Positions 39,101 to 47,731 are shown, counted from the stretch's first letter. The stretch is DNA of 64,000 nt from Gordonia polyisoprenivorans (GCF_017654315.1 NZ_CP072203.1:2604001-2668000), one strand, 5' to 3'. A program made the numbers and translations. The notes: a model not told the origin generated them from the sequence alone.

Positions 39101-39361
39101 GTGGGCGGGGCGGTGACCCATCGCCAGCGCCCGGCCACTGCCTCCGGGGTGACCTTCATCAATCTCGAGGACGAGACCGGGATGGTCAATGTCGTCTGCT
39201 CGGTGGGCTTGTGGATTCGCCAGCGCGAGCTGGCGACCTCGGCGTCGGCATTACTGGTGCGCGGCAAGGTGCAGAACGCCGAAGGGGCCGTCACCGTGGT
39301 CGCGGACCGATTGCAGCGCATGGATCTTCGGGTGGGGACGCGATCGCGGGACTGGCAGTGA
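36104..39361 (+). CDS. dnaE2: DnaE2, error-prone DNA polymerase III alpha subunit
   Basis: DnaE2 is the translesion polymerase of the mycobacterial mutasome. The protein is 1085 aa, close to M. tuberculosis DnaE2. The N-terminal PHP domain begins ELHAHSAYSFLDGAS. The polymerase core has GRGSAANSAVCYALGIT and the catalytic carboxylates D456, D458 and D460 in PDIDVDIE. The C-terminal OB fold (about 980-1060) has GVTFINLEDETGMVNVV. The start GTG 36104 is fixed by the -10 and SOS box; ATG 36140 is possible. It works with ImuA' and ImuB encoded 8-10 kb upstream. Confidence 0.96.
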   Translation: MGWNHGPPTWSEMERVLSGRSRAGERPGEFFGPGDGGDSPAWSRKRGPYVAPEIDQEPSGVPYAELHAHSAYSFLDGASMPEEMVAEAQRLDLKALSITDHDGFYGVVRFAEAAREFGMPTVFGAELSLQPDVARTGVNDPPGEHLLVLARDGEGYRRLSRLIADAHMTGGEKGLLRYDPDRLTDHGGHWLVLTGCRKGSVRRALERGGRTAAQKALGDLVDRYGRDGVAVELTATGQPDDDERNAVLSSLARLFALPTVATTGAHFAGPPQRRLAMAMAAVRARTDIDTIAGWMPGVGGAHLRSGDEMARLLSAHPEAIDNAVHIAGDCAFELGLIAPQLPPFDVPDGHTEATWLRHLTMTRALGRYGTPAQHPQAYRQIEHELAIIETLTFPGYFLVVADIVDFCKSTDILCQGRGSAANSAVCYALGITNVDPVANELLFERFLAPERDGPPDIDVDIESDRREEAIQYVYRRYGRDYSAQVANVITYRGKSSIRDMARALGYAPGQQDAWAKMPDHAPADVTRLAGEIAGMPRHLGIHSGGMVICDRPIADVCPTEWARMADRSVLQWDKDDCAAIGLVKFDLLGLGMLSALHYAIDLVGEHKGIHVDLAQLDLTEEAVYDMLCRADSVGVFQVESRAQMATLPRLKPRCFYDLVVEVALIRPGPIQGGSVHPYIRRRNGDEPVTVEHPSMLGALERTLGVPLFQEQLMQLAVDVAGFDASEADQLRRAMGSKRSPEKMQRLRQRFYEGMRSTHGITGQAADHIYEKMAAFANFGFPESHSQSFASLVFYSSWFKLHHPAAFCAALLRAQPMGFYSPQSLVADARRHGVRVHRPDINRSLAEATLENAGLEVRLGLAAVRGVGEEVAERIVLARNADGDFTGVTDLSRRAALSTRQLEGLAGAGAFDCFGLSRRQALWEAGAASSARAEHLDLHQAAATPTLPGLSDVELAATDAWATGVTPTAYPTQYLRPRLDALGVIPADGLLSVPDGSRVLVGGAVTHRQRPATASGVTFINLEDETGMVNVVCSVGLWIRQRELATSASALLVRGKVQNAEGAVTVVADRLQRMDLRVGTRSRDWQ

Positions 39362-39461
39362 GCGGTGCGTGTGGGTCGCCTCGGGCGGCCACACCGGGCA
39401 TACGGCACAATCGACACCGGGCCTGCGCCGCGGCGGGACGTGACGATTCGAGGGGTGGAGA

Positions 39462-39689
39462 ATGCCACAGCAGGTGGTGGTGACCGTGAAGCCGAACAGT
39501 CGGAAGGGTCCGTTGGTGCAGACCGGTCCGGACGGTTCGATCACGATCTACGTGCGCGAGCCCGCCACCGAGGGCAAGGCCAACAAGGCGGTCGCCGAAC
39601 TTCTCGCCGCCCACCTGGGTGTGCCGAAGTCTCGGGTGAACCTCATCGGCGGCGCGACCTCACGCACCAAACGCTTCCGGGTCTCCTGA
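39462..39689 (+). CDS. DUF167 (YggU family) protein
   Basis: This is a 75-aa protein of the YggU/DUF167 family. It has VVVTVKPNSRKGPLV at the start, IYVREPATEGKANKAVAELLAAHLGVPKSRVNLIGGATSRTKRF in the middle, and a short end. The fold is known but the biochemical role is not. It lies 100 bp after dnaE2 in the same direction. Confidence 0.9.
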   Translation: MPQQVVVTVKPNSRKGPLVQTGPDGSITIYVREPATEGKANKAVAELLAAHLGVPKSRVNLIGGATSRTKRFRVS

Positions 39690-39743
39690 GAAGGGTTTCT
39701 CGGGTCTCCGCACGCGAGCCGCGGGAAGTGGCATCATCGGGTC

Positions 39744-40364
39744 ATGTCACCCGACAGCTCCCCGTCGCACTCGGAATCTGCGGTGCGGCAACAGGTTACG
39801 CAAACCGAAGAATTGCTCCATACCGGAGAATCCGGCTCGGTGCCGAGTGGGCCGGCGCAGCACGCGTACGGGCAGGCCGGTGACGCCGATCTGTCCGCGG
39901 CCCGGCTGCCGTGGGTGCGCTTGCGACGGGCGTGGCGCGGGTCGCTGGAGCCCGGCGAACAATCCGCGGTGTTGTCGTGGGCGGCCTTCACCACGACGTT
40001 CGTCACCGCGCGCGGCATCACACACTGGATTCGCGCCGGTCACGGTCCCGCCGGCGGTGGAATGAGTCTGGGTGGACACCACTTTCACCACTACAACATC
40101 GGAATCGGGTTACTCGGAGCCATCGGTGCCGTCGCGGTGCGTGGAGCCGAACGACACCGTCGCCACCCGGCGACCGCCATCGCCTACGGCACCGGGGTTG
40201 GTCTCATCGTCGACGAACTGGCCCTATTGCTCGATCTCGAGGACGTCTATTGGGCCAAGCAGGGCCGCACCAGCGTGGACGCCGCCGTCGCCATCATCGG
40301 CGCCGGTGGATTGGCCGTCGCCGGAATGGCCTTCTGGCCGGAGGCGCGCAAAGCGCTGCGCTGA
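39744..40364 (+). CDS. Conserved membrane protein with GHHFHHYNIG motif
   Basis: This 206-aa membrane protein has a polar N-terminus of about 75 residues, then about four hydrophobic segments. A striking GGHHFHHYNIGIGLLGAI and LIVDELALLLDLEDVYW are conserved features of an uncharacterised integral membrane family. The His cluster and the Asp/Glu pair within membrane segments suggest a metal-dependent membrane enzyme; this is inference only. It ends 16 bp before the convergent trmL. Confidence 0.72.
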   Translation: MSPDSSPSHSESAVRQQVTQTEELLHTGESGSVPSGPAQHAYGQAGDADLSAARLPWVRLRRAWRGSLEPGEQSAVLSWAAFTTTFVTARGITHWIRAGHGPAGGGMSLGGHHFHHYNIGIGLLGAIGAVAVRGAERHRRHPATAIAYGTGVGLIVDELALLLDLEDVYWAKQGRTSVDAAVAIIGAGGLAVAGMAFWPEARKALR

Positions 40365-40380
40365 GGAACGTTCGCAGGAT

Positions 40381-40854
40381 TCACTCCGCCCCGTCGAATC
40401 CCTGTTGCCGCCATGCCTCATAGACCGCGATACTCGCCGCGTTCGCGAGATTGTGCGAGCGCCGGCCGGCGAGCATCGGGATGCGGACGCGGTCGGTGAT
40501 CTCCGGCTCGCCGAGAACCTCCTCGGGCAGTCCCGTCGGCTCGGGGCCGAACAGCAGGACGTCGCCGGGACGATAGTCGACGTCGGTGTGATAACGCTGC
40601 GCATGTGCGGTGAACGCGAACACGCGCTGCGGCTTGAGTGTCGTCCAGGCCGTGACCAGGTTGGGATGCACTGTCACCGTGGCCATCTCGTGGTAGTCCA
40701 AGCCGGCTCGTTTGACCTGGGCGTCGGACATCGAGAACCCGAGTGGCTCGATCAGATGCAGCTCGCATCCGGTGTTCGCGGACAGCCGGATCGCGTTGCC
40801 GGTGTTGGGCGGGATACACGGTTGGTAGAACATGATCCGGAACATGGCAGTCAT
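40381..40854 (-). CDS. trmL: TrmL-type tRNA (cytidine/uridine-34) 2'-O-methyltransferase
   Basis: This SPOUT-fold methyltransferase has 157 aa. It shows the three family motifs: PNTGNAIRLSANTGCELHLIEPLGF, LLFGPEPTGLP, and IPMLAGRRSHNLANAASIAVYEAWRQQ, which ends in the knot. In the last, His replaces the Leu seen in many homologues (RSLNLS). It modifies the wobble base of certain tRNAs. The start ATG 40854 overlaps the upstream dehydratase stop as ATGA; ATG 40845 is also in frame. Confidence 0.9.
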   Translation of the reverse strand: MTAMFRIMFYQPCIPPNTGNAIRLSANTGCELHLIEPLGFSMSDAQVKRAGLDYHEMATVTVHPNLVTAWTTLKPQRVFAFTAHAQRYHTDVDYRPGDVLLFGPEPTGLPEEVLGEPEITDRVRIPMLAGRRSHNLANAASIAVYEAWRQQGFDGAE

Positions 40855-41852
40855 TGTGCCGGGTGCAGGTCGTCGAGCCGGGTGTTGGCCCCGCACAGGA
40901 CGATGCAGAGCGTGGAATCGGCCGTTGGTTCGACGGCGCCGGTGGTGACCGCGGCGACGGCGGTGGCCGTGCCGTGCTCGATGACGATCCGGAAGCGGTC
41001 CCACATCATCCGGCGGGCCGCGACGAGGTCGGCGTCGTCGACGATCACGGAGTCCACGGCCCGGTCGGCGATGGTCGCCCAGCAGATGCCACCGACCCGA
41101 CTCGCACCCAGCGAATCCGCTGCGATGCTGTCCAACTCGACCGTGACAGGCTCTCCGGCCGTTCGGGCCTGATGCAGACACGAGGCGCCGATCGGTTCGG
41201 CCCCGATGAGCCGGTCACCGGGCCGCAGGGTGGCGGCGAGCCCGGCGAGCAGGCCGCCGCCGCCGACACAGGCAACGGTCTGCAACCTGCGTCCCGGGAG
41301 GTCCTCGGCCACCTCGAGGCCGATGGTGCCCGCGCCGGCCACGATCGTCGGCAGATCGTAGGCGTGCAACAGCAGTGCGCCGGAGTCGGCGGCCTGCGCC
41401 GCGGCGGCGTCGGCGGACTCCTGATACCGAGTGCCGATGAGCCGCACCGTCGCCCCGAGTGAACGCAGCGCCGAGACCTTGACCGCCGGTGCGGTCTCGG
41501 GGACCACCACGGTTGCCGGAACATCGACGAGCCGGGCAGCCCACGCCGCACCCAGGGCGGCGTTGCCGCCGGAGGCCACGAGAACCCCGGCCTCGGGCAG
41601 AGCATCGCGGGCGTCGGCGTCGAGCACCGCGTTGAGGCTGCCGCGCACCTTGAAGCAGCCACCGAGCTGGGTGTATTCGAGTTTGAACACCACATCGACC
41701 GGCCCGCCGACCGTGTCGAGCGTGGTCTCGAGCAGGGGAGTCCGCCGCAGCCGGCCTGCGAGTCGTGCACGAGCGGCCATCACATCGGCAGCGGTGATGG
41801 CGCCGGGAGTGGCAGCGTGAGCGTGGTCTGGATCGGGTGCTGCGGGCGACAT
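40851..41852 (-). CDS. Threonine/serine dehydratase-like PLP enzyme
   Basis: This fold type II PLP enzyme has 333 aa. The PLP Lys is in GCFKVRGSLNA (about residue 68) and the phosphate-binding glycine-rich loop is VACVGGGGLLAGLAA. The substrate loop reads SGGNAALGAAW, differing from the SAGNHAQG of classic threonine dehydratases, and there is no C-terminal ACT domain. It could be a catabolic threonine/serine dehydratase or a related beta-eliminating enzyme. It is translationally coupled to trmL. Confidence 0.85.
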   Translation of the reverse strand: MSPAAPDPDHAHAATPGAITAADVMAARARLAGRLRRTPLLETTLDTVGGPVDVVFKLEYTQLGGCFKVRGSLNAVLDADARDALPEAGVLVASGGNAALGAAWAARLVDVPATVVVPETAPAVKVSALRSLGATVRLIGTRYQESADAAAAQAADSGALLLHAYDLPTIVAGAGTIGLEVAEDLPGRRLQTVACVGGGGLLAGLAATLRPGDRLIGAEPIGASCLHQARTAGEPVTVELDSIAADSLGASRVGGICWATIADRAVDSVIVDDADLVAARRMMWDRFRIVIEHGTATAVAAVTTGAVEPTADSTLCIVLCGANTRLDDLHPAQ

Positions 41853-41914
41853 GAGCGCAGGCTACCGGCCCGGCCGGGCGAGTCGGCGTGGCACGGAATG
41901 GAACAATGGTCGGC

Positions 41915-42805
41915 GTGAGCGCGATACGACTGGACGGCAAGGCCACCCGCGATGAGATCTTCACCGATCTCGCCGCACGAGTGGAGAAGTTGCGCGGCGC
42001 GGGAATCACCCCGGGACTCGGCACCATCCTGGTCGGCGACGACCCCGGGTCGCAGTCCTATGTCAAGGGTAAGCACGCCGATTGTGCGCGGATCGGGGTG
42101 TCGTCGATCCGCAAGGATCTGCCCGCCGATACGACGACCGAGGACCTCAACGCGGCCATCGACGAACTCAACGCCGACCCCGCCTGCACCGGATACATCG
42201 TCCAACTCCCCTTGCCGAAACACCTCGACGAGAATGCTGCGCTCGAGCGTATCGATCCGGCCAAGGACGCCGACGGCCTTCATCCGATCAATCTCGGCCG
42301 ACTCGTGTTGGGCAAGGAATCGACCCTGCCATGTACGCCGCGGGGGGTCATCCACCTGCTGCGGCGCTACGGCATCGACATCGCGGGCGCGCGGGTCACC
42401 GTCATCGGCCGCGGCGTCACCATCGGCAGGCCCATCGGTCTGCTGCTGACGCGGCGCAGTGAGAACGCCACCGTGACCCTGTGCCACACCGGTACGCGCG
42501 ACCTCGCCGCCGAGGTGGCCCGCGCTGACATCGTCATCGCGGCGGCAGGGGTGCCGCACCTGGTGACCGCCGACATGGTCAAGCCGGGTGCCGCCGTGAT
42601 CGACGTCGGTGTCAGCCGGACCGAGGACGGTCTGCGCGGCGATGTCGCGCCCGACGTGTGGGATGTGGCCGGGCATGTCTCGCCCAACCCGGGCGGGGTC
42701 GGTCCACTCACGCGCGCCTTCTTGCTGGTGAACGTCGTCGAACGCGCCGAGGCTCAGCTCGCGGCGCTCACTGCGGACGGCTCCGTCGGGACCCGTTCGC
42801 GATGA
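41915..42805 (+). CDS. folD: FolD, methylene-THF dehydrogenase/cyclohydrolase
   Basis: FolD interconverts 5,10-methylene-, methenyl- and 10-formyl-tetrahydrofolate. The protein is 296 aa. The catalytic Lys is K51 in [10 protein letters not shown], followed by the folate loop VQLPLPKH and the NADP-binding [16 protein letters not shown]. The last has Val-Thr where most homologues have SxxVG. It ends with [13 protein letters not shown]. The start GTG 41915 matches the mycobacterial N-terminus; ATG 41906 is also possible. It is coupled to the next gene by ATGA. Confidence 0.95.
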   Translation: MSAIRLDGKATRDEIFTDLAARVEKLRGAGITPGLGTILVGDDPGSQSYVKGKHADCARIGVSSIRKDLPADTTTEDLNAAIDELNADPACTGYIVQLPLPKHLDENAALERIDPAKDADGLHPINLGRLVLGKESTLPCTPRGVIHLLRRYGIDIAGARVTVIGRGVTIGRPIGLLLTRRSENATVTLCHTGTRDLAAEVARADIVIAAAGVPHLVTADMVKPGAAVIDVGVSRTEDGLRGDVAPDVWDVAGHVSPNPGGVGPLTRAFLLVNVVERAEAQLAALTADGSVGTRSR

Positions 42806-43125
42806 CCGGCGGCGCCCCTCAACGGGTGGAGCGGTTGCGCCACGTCCGACGGGTGCGCGCCTACGCGGTACAGATTCCCTACCTGCTGGTGCTGTTGGGT
42901 GTCGTGGCCGCCGCGGCACTCGTGTTGTTCGATCGCTGGCGTCGCGGAGCGTTCGTCTTCGGCGCGGCGTTGTTGTTCGGCGCGCTCCTGCGCGCGCTGA
43001 TCCCCACCCCGCGAGCGGGTTTGCTGCAGGTCAGGGGCAAATTCTTCGATGTTGCGGCGATGGCGTCGAGCGGAGCGCTGATCCTCTGGCTGGCGACGTC
43101 GATCGACCCGTTGGGCACAGATTGA
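42802..43125 (+). CDS. DUF3017 membrane protein
   Basis: This 107-aa membrane protein has three TM segments ([55 protein letters not shown]). It carries the DUF3017 pattern [15 protein letters not shown] between TM2 and TM3. It directly follows folD with a 4-bp overlap, as in many actinobacteria. The function is unknown. Confidence 0.88.
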   Translation: MTGGAPQRVERLRHVRRVRAYAVQIPYLLVLLGVVAAAALVLFDRWRRGAFVFGAALLFGALLRALIPTPRAGLLQVRGKFFDVAAMASSGALILWLATSIDPLGTD

Positions 43126-43198
43126 TTACACTGGTGACCAAAGCGTGACATTCGGGGTACCGACCCGACACTCGAACTCCGCTGAGCGGAGCGATTGT

Positions 43199-43204
43199 TA
43201 GCAA
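43199..43204 (+). promoter_or_regulatory. -10 of the Hsp70-fold gene (leaderless)
   Basis: TAGCAA ends 6 nt before GTG 43211. A small hairpin CTCCGC-TGA-GCGGAG lies just upstream at about 43178-43192. Confidence 0.5.
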
Positions 43205-43210
43205 CACTAA

Positions 43211-44761
43211 GTGGGGATTGACATCAGTTCGACGTTCGAGATCAACGACCAGGCAAGACCGGGCGACACCACGTCGCTGGGTGTCTCCGTCGGCGAGGGC
43301 ATGATCCATTACGTCCTGCTCACGCACGACGAGGCAGGTCGCACCGCGCTCGAAGCGCGCGTCTTCGACGTCGATCCCACCGACGGGCTCGACTCGGTGG
43401 GACGGGTGAACGCGGGCATCGACCTGATGCTCGACGCTGCCCGCGCCGCCGACCTGCGCGTCGGCCCGATCGGGGTGGCGGCGCGGACCGCAACCCAACG
43501 CCGTCGCCTGCGCTCGGGCGGATCCGGGACACGCCGACAGATCCACCTGGGCTCCGACGAAGAGGCGGTCGCCGAATTCCTGACCCGAACCGGACAGATC
43601 GGTCGGTTCTCCTCGGTGGTCGTCGCCGACTGCGGCGACACCGGCGTGTCGCTCTACACCGTGGATCCCGCCGCCGGCCGTGTCGAGGCGATCGAACGGT
43701 CGACGGTGCTCAGTGGCCGTCGGATCGACGAGGCGCTTGCCGACCACATCGCGGCCGAGGTGGACGGGGCCGACGCCGGCGCCCGCACCAAGCGTCAGCG
43801 TGCCCAGTTGGTCAGCGCCTGCCGCACCGCGAAGGAAGAGGTCGCCGATTCCTCGTCCGCCCCGGCTGCGTCCACCGTGGGGCAGGGCTCGCCGGCGGCG
43901 TTGGCCGGGGTGCCATTGACCTCGGCGACGGTCGAGCAGGTCGCCGATCCGATGGTGGACGAGGCGCGCGAGGTGTTCGCCCGTTATCTCGCCGACCTCC
44001 GGTCGCGTGGTCACGCTCCGGACGCAGCGGTGCTGGTCGGCGGGTTGGCCAACCTGCCGGTCACCCGGCGGATCGTGCCGGACGCCGGACTCGACCTCCT
44101 CACCCCGGGGTCGCCGGAACTGGCCGCGGCCACCGGTGCGGCAATGCTGGCCGGCAAGGCCGGCACCTCCCGACTGGCCTTCATCGGTGGCCGCCGGGCG
44201 CGCAGTTGGTCGGCGGTACCGGTGGCGATCGTGGCCGGGATCATCGGCGCGATCGTGATGGCGGCGGTCGCCGTCGGAGCCACCGTGACCGACGACGCCG
44301 ACCCGCTGCCCTCTCCGACGCGCACGGCCGACGCACACACCATTGACACCACTCGGGACTCGGGATTCACGACGACGTCGCATCACCAGACGACGTCGGT
44401 GATGACCTCGGTCGCGGCGCCGTCGGCCACCGAGCCCGCCGGGCATGAGCAACTCCCGAGTTGGGCGACGACCGAACTCCCGCTCACGACGTCGACGACC
44501 ACCCTGACGCTGGTGCCCAACACCACCACGCCGCCGGCGACGACCACACCGTCGACGACGACCCCGTCCGGACCCACGCTGACTCCGTATCCGACGCTTC
44601 CGATCCCGTCCGGTCTGATCCCACCCGACCTGATCCCCAGCATCGTGGCGCCGCAGACGACGGCTCCGGGAATCCGTCCCTCCCAGTCGGCGTCGAGTAC
44701 CTCGCCGACCCCGGATGCGGGGGATTCGGCGCAGACGACCACCACCACACCTGCCCGCTGA
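43211..44761 (+). CDS. Hsp70/actin-like ATPase-fold protein with TM and Thr/Pro-rich exterior tail
   Basis: This 516-aa protein has an Hsp70-like nucleotide-binding fold in residues 1-320: first strand TSLGVSVGEGMIHYVLL, phosphate-2 loop VVVADCGDTGVSLYTVD, and adenosine loop AVLVGGLANLPVTRRIV. The GGGT of true Hsp70 is altered to CGDT, so ATP hydrolysis is doubtful. One TM follows (about 335-360, VPVAIVAGIIGAIVMAAVAVGATV), then a 150-residue Thr/Pro/Ser tail expected outside. No peptide-binding domain is present. The function is unknown; a cytoplasm-to-wall signalling or scaffolding role is possible. Confidence 0.8.
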   Translation: MGIDISSTFEINDQARPGDTTSLGVSVGEGMIHYVLLTHDEAGRTALEARVFDVDPTDGLDSVGRVNAGIDLMLDAARAADLRVGPIGVAARTATQRRRLRSGGSGTRRQIHLGSDEEAVAEFLTRTGQIGRFSSVVVADCGDTGVSLYTVDPAAGRVEAIERSTVLSGRRIDEALADHIAAEVDGADAGARTKRQRAQLVSACRTAKEEVADSSSAPAASTVGQGSPAALAGVPLTSATVEQVADPMVDEAREVFARYLADLRSRGHAPDAAVLVGGLANLPVTRRIVPDAGLDLLTPGSPELAAATGAAMLAGKAGTSRLAFIGGRRARSWSAVPVAIVAGIIGAIVMAAVAVGATVTDDADPLPSPTRTADAHTIDTTRDSGFTTTSHHQTTSVMTSVAAPSATEPAGHEQLPSWATTELPLTTSTTTLTLVPNTTTPPATTTPSTTTPSGPTLTPYPTLPIPSGLIPPDLIPSIVAPQTTAPGIRPSQSASSTSPTPDAGDSAQTTTTTPAR

Positions 44762-44767
44762 GACACG

Positions 44768-44800
44768 CCCGCCCACGACGCCTGTGGGCGCGTGGGCGGG
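44768..44800. terminator. Strong hairpin after the Hsp70-fold gene
   Basis: Outer stem CCCGCCCACG/CGTGGGCGGG (10 bp) and inner stem CGCC/GGCG with loop TGTG and a single bulged base. It lies between convergent gene ends, so it can serve both strands. Confidence 0.8.
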
Positions 44801-44823
44801 GTGGTGTATCGGTGCGAGGTCCG

Positions 44824-45972
44824 TCAGCGGCGGGCGAGATCCACGGTGCGCTTGAGGAGATCGGCGATCGCATCGAACTCGGTGAGGAATCCGTCGTGGC
44901 CCTTGTCGGACCGGACCACCTGGAGCCCGCCGACGCAGTTGCCGAGACCTTCGGCGATTTCTGCCTGTAACCGCAACGGGTACAAGCGATCCGAATCGAT
45001 GCCGGCGACGATGGTCGGAACGGTGCACGAGGCGAGGGCGGCGGCGATACCACCCCGGTTGCGGCCGACGTCATGGTGGTTCAGCACGTCGGAGAGCACC
45101 ACATAGCTGCCCGGATCGAAGCGCTCGATCAGTTTGTCGGCCTGGTGCTCGAGATAACTCTGCACCGCGTAGCGGCCGCCGAGGAGCGGATTCTCTTGCG
45201 CCTGAGGCGCATTGGCGAACCGCTCGTCGAGTTCACCCTCGAATCGGTAGGTGAGGTGGGCGATACGTCGGGCGATTCCGAGGCCGGCGATCGGGGAGCG
45301 CCCGGTGCCGTGGTAGTCCCCGCCCTGCCAGTTGGGATCGGAGGTGATCGCCGCGATCTGGGTGGTCTGTGTGCCGATCTGATCGGCGGTCGCGCGGGCG
45401 CCGACCGCCAGCACCAGGGCGCTGCGGACCCGATCGGGGTACTCGATCGCCCACTCCAGCGCACGCGCGCCGCCCATCGAGCCGCCGAGTACCGCGCCGA
45501 TTCCCCGGATGCCCAGGGCATCGAGCAGGGCCGCCTCGGCGCGCACCTGATCGAGCACGGTGATGTCGGGGAAGCGTGAACCCCAGGGCCGCCCTTGCGA
45601 ATCCGGCGACGACGGGCCCGTCGACCCACGGCAGCCGCCGAGGACGTTGGCGGAGATGACGCACCATTCGTCGGTGTCGATGGCAGCTCCCGGCCCGATC
45701 AGGCCGTCCCACCACCCGGGCGAGGGATGCTCGTCGGTGGGCGCGCCGGTCACATGCGAGTCGCCGGTCAGGGCGTGCAGCGTGAGGATCACGTTGTCAC
45801 GTGCGGGCGACAACGTCCCCCAGCGCTGGAACGCCAGGGTGACGTCGTCGAGTTGCTGCCCGTTGTCGAGAGACAACGACCCCAAACGCATTCGGACCAT
45901 CTGCCCGTCGGGAACTCGTTCCCACTCGGGCTGATGCGTCGTGGACGCCTGGGGGTCGATACTCACCGACAC
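44824..45972 (-). CDS. metX: Homoserine O-acetyltransferase
   Basis: MetX acetylates homoserine with acetyl-CoA in methionine synthesis. The protein is 382 aa with an alpha/beta-hydrolase fold. The nucleophile S165 is in LGGSMGG, the oxyanion region is [12 protein letters not shown], the catalytic Asp is in GIDSDRLYP and the His in GHDGFL. GTG 45972 has AGGAG 8 nt upstream. It follows metY by 24 bp, so the SAM riboswitch probably controls both. Confidence 0.95.
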   Translation of the reverse strand: MSVSIDPQASTTHQPEWERVPDGQMVRMRLGSLSLDNGQQLDDVTLAFQRWGTLSPARDNVILTLHALTGDSHVTGAPTDEHPSPGWWDGLIGPGAAIDTDEWCVISANVLGGCRGSTGPSSPDSQGRPWGSRFPDITVLDQVRAEAALLDALGIRGIGAVLGGSMGGARALEWAIEYPDRVRSALVLAVGARATADQIGTQTTQIAAITSDPNWQGGDYHGTGRSPIAGLGIARRIAHLTYRFEGELDERFANAPQAQENPLLGGRYAVQSYLEHQADKLIERFDPGSYVVLSDVLNHHDVGRNRGGIAAALASCTVPTIVAGIDSDRLYPLRLQAEIAEGLGNCVGGLQVVRSDKGHDGFLTEFDAIADLLKRTVDLARR

Positions 45973-45996
45973 GGGTGTTGTACTCCTGTCCTCGAA

Positions 45997-47331
45997 CTAC
46001 TTGGCCGCCGCGAAACCCTGGTCGAGGTCGGCGATGATGTCGTCGATGCCCTCGATACCGACGGCCAGGCGCACCAGGCCGGGGGTCACACCGGCAGCGA
46101 GCTGCTCCTCGGGGGTCAGCTGGCTGTGGGTGGTCGAGGCGGGGTGGATGACCAGCGACCGCACGTCACCGATGTTGGCGACGTGGCTGTGCAGCGTCAA
46201 CGCCTCGACGAAGCGCTTCCCCGCGTCGACGCCACCGGCGATCTCGAAGCCGATGATCGCGCCCTGCCCCTTGGGGGCGAGCTTCTGACCACGGGAGTAC
46301 CAGGGCGAGGACTGCAGACCGGCGTAGGCGACCGACTCGACCTGAGCGTGATCGGCGAGATGGGCCGCGACCCGCTGCGCATTGGCGACGTGGCGCTCGA
46401 CGCGCAGGCTCAGGGTTTCCAGTCCCTGGGCGAGCAGGAAGGCGTTGAACGGCGAGATCGCCGCACCGGTGTCACGCAGCAACTGCACGCGTGCCTTGAG
46501 CGCGTAGGCCGGCGCACCGAGGTCGGCGAACACCGCACCGTGATAGCTGGGGTCGGGGGTGGTGAAGCCGGGGAACAGATCCTGGCCGTCACGCTGCACC
46601 CGCCAGTCGAAGGTGCCGCCGTCGACGATGATGCCGCCGATCGCGGTGCCGTGCCCACCGATGTACTTGGTCGCCGAGTGGACGACGATGTCGGCGCCGT
46701 GGGCCAGCGGGTTCAGCAGGTACGGGGTGGCGACGGTGTTGTCGACGATCAGCGGCACGCCGTTGCGATGGGCGACCTCGGAGATGCCCTCGATGTCGAG
46801 GATCTCGTTGTTGGGGTTGGAGATCGACTCGCCGTAGAAGGCCCGGGTGTTGTCGCGGACCGCGGCCTGCCACGAATCGAGATCCTCGGGATCCTCGACG
46901 AAGCTCACCTCGATACCGAGCTTGGGCAGTGTGTAGTGGAAGAGGTTGTAGGTTCCGCCGTAGAGACGCGGGCTCGACACGACGTGTCCGCCGTTCTCCA
47001 CGATGTTGAGGATGGCGTAGGTCTCGGCGGCCTGACCGGACGCGACCAACAGTGCCGCCACACCGCCCTCGAGCGCGGCGACACGCTGCTCGACGGCGTC
47101 CTGGGTGGGGTTCATGATGCGGGTGTAGATGTTGCCCGGCTCGGCGAGGCCGAAGAGGTTGGCCGCGTGGGTGGTGTCGTTGAAGACGTACGACGTGGTC
47201 TGGTAGATCGGCAGTGCACGAGCGTTCGTGGCGGCGTCGGCCGACTGGCCCACATGGATCTGCTTGGTCTCGAAACTCCAGTCGTCGGCTGGGTTCTGGG
47301 CATCCGTGCCGTCGTTGGCTACGTCAGACAT
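45997..47331 (-). CDS. metY: O-acetylhomoserine sulfhydrylase
   Basis: MetY makes homocysteine from O-acetylhomoserine and sulfide. The protein is 444 aa, of the Cys/Met-metabolism PLP family. It begins ETKQIHVGQ, has the phosphate-binding YTRIMNPTQDAVEQRVAALEGG, and the PLP Lys is K222 in SATKYIGGHGTAIGG. The start ATG 47331 lies about 77 nt after a SAM-IV riboswitch, making methionine supply the likely signal. It is the first gene of metY-metX. Confidence 0.96.
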   Translation of the reverse strand: MSDVANDGTDAQNPADDWSFETKQIHVGQSADAATNARALPIYQTTSYVFNDTTHAANLFGLAEPGNIYTRIMNPTQDAVEQRVAALEGGVAALLVASGQAAETYAILNIVENGGHVVSSPRLYGGTYNLFHYTLPKLGIEVSFVEDPEDLDSWQAAVRDNTRAFYGESISNPNNEILDIEGISEVAHRNGVPLIVDNTVATPYLLNPLAHGADIVVHSATKYIGGHGTAIGGIIVDGGTFDWRVQRDGQDLFPGFTTPDPSYHGAVFADLGAPAYALKARVQLLRDTGAAISPFNAFLLAQGLETLSLRVERHVANAQRVAAHLADHAQVESVAYAGLQSSPWYSRGQKLAPKGQGAIIGFEIAGGVDAGKRFVEALTLHSHVANIGDVRSLVIHPASTTHSQLTPEEQLAAGVTPGLVRLAVGIEGIDDIIADLDQGFAAAK

Positions 47332-47357
47332 GAGAATAGATCACTTTCTGCGGTCGG

Positions 47358-47397
47358 CAGGGTGTGGTGACCCTGATGGGGTCCGACCTTCGGACCC
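47358..47397 (-). promoter_or_regulatory. Two leader hairpins between riboswitch and metY
   Basis: On the minus strand GGGTCCGA-AGG-TCGGACCC (47379-47397) is a perfect 8-bp stem, followed by CAGGGT-N6-ACCCTG (47358-47375). Neither has a U-tract. They could form the expression platform that switches transcription or hides the ribosome site. Confidence 0.5.
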
Positions 47398-47407
47398 GCG
47401 CTTGCCG

Positions 47408-47514
47408 GGGATGCTCGTCGCGATCCCACAACCCGGTCATCACCCGGAGCACCCCACCGCGGTTGGAGGGTTGCCGATCAGCGAGCCGGGGCTTGACGCT
47501 GATACTCATGACCT
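47408..47514 (-). ncRNA. SAM-IV riboswitch of metY-metX
   Basis: Read on the minus strand, the leader matches the SAM-IV consensus closely: GGTCATGAG opening P1, CAGCGTCAAGCCCCGGCT, CGGCAACCCTCCAACCGCGG, GGTGGGGTGC, and GGGTGATGACC closing P1. It is followed by a P5 stem GGGAT/ATCCC (47423-47427 with 47408-47412). SAM-IV is an actinobacterial SAM sensor that turns off methionine genes when S-adenosylmethionine is abundant. Confidence 0.92.
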
Positions 47515-47731
47515 GGCGACAAGGATATAACACGGTCGTCGGCGGCTGAGAACCCTCCTGCTCAGCCTGGTTTGCGTGCTGGACAGAAACGGTCGGAGTC
47601 GGTTCGGGCGTGGCGGCGGGTGTCGCCCGGACGGACCAATCGCGTCCTGATCTCGACGGATCGGCCGGAATCGGCCGCGCCGTCTGCCTACTCTTGCCCC
47701 ATCACGGTTCCCTCGCCCAAGGACGTGTCCG

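Larger units (their letters stand above)
47332..47731. other. Divergent regulatory region metY / PE-PPE hydrolase
   Basis: These 400 bp hold no gene. The minus strand carries the metY leader with the SAM-IV riboswitch and two leader hairpins, and metY transcription probably starts near 47530-47560. On the plus strand an AAGGAC about 9 nt before ATG 47732 may be the hydrolase ribosome site. I see no other element in 47560-47715. Confidence 0.6.

Noticed and set aside
45595..47370. 591-aa ORF opposite metX-metY
   Set aside because: Antisense shadow of two well-identified genes that are preceded by a riboswitch in the correct orientation.
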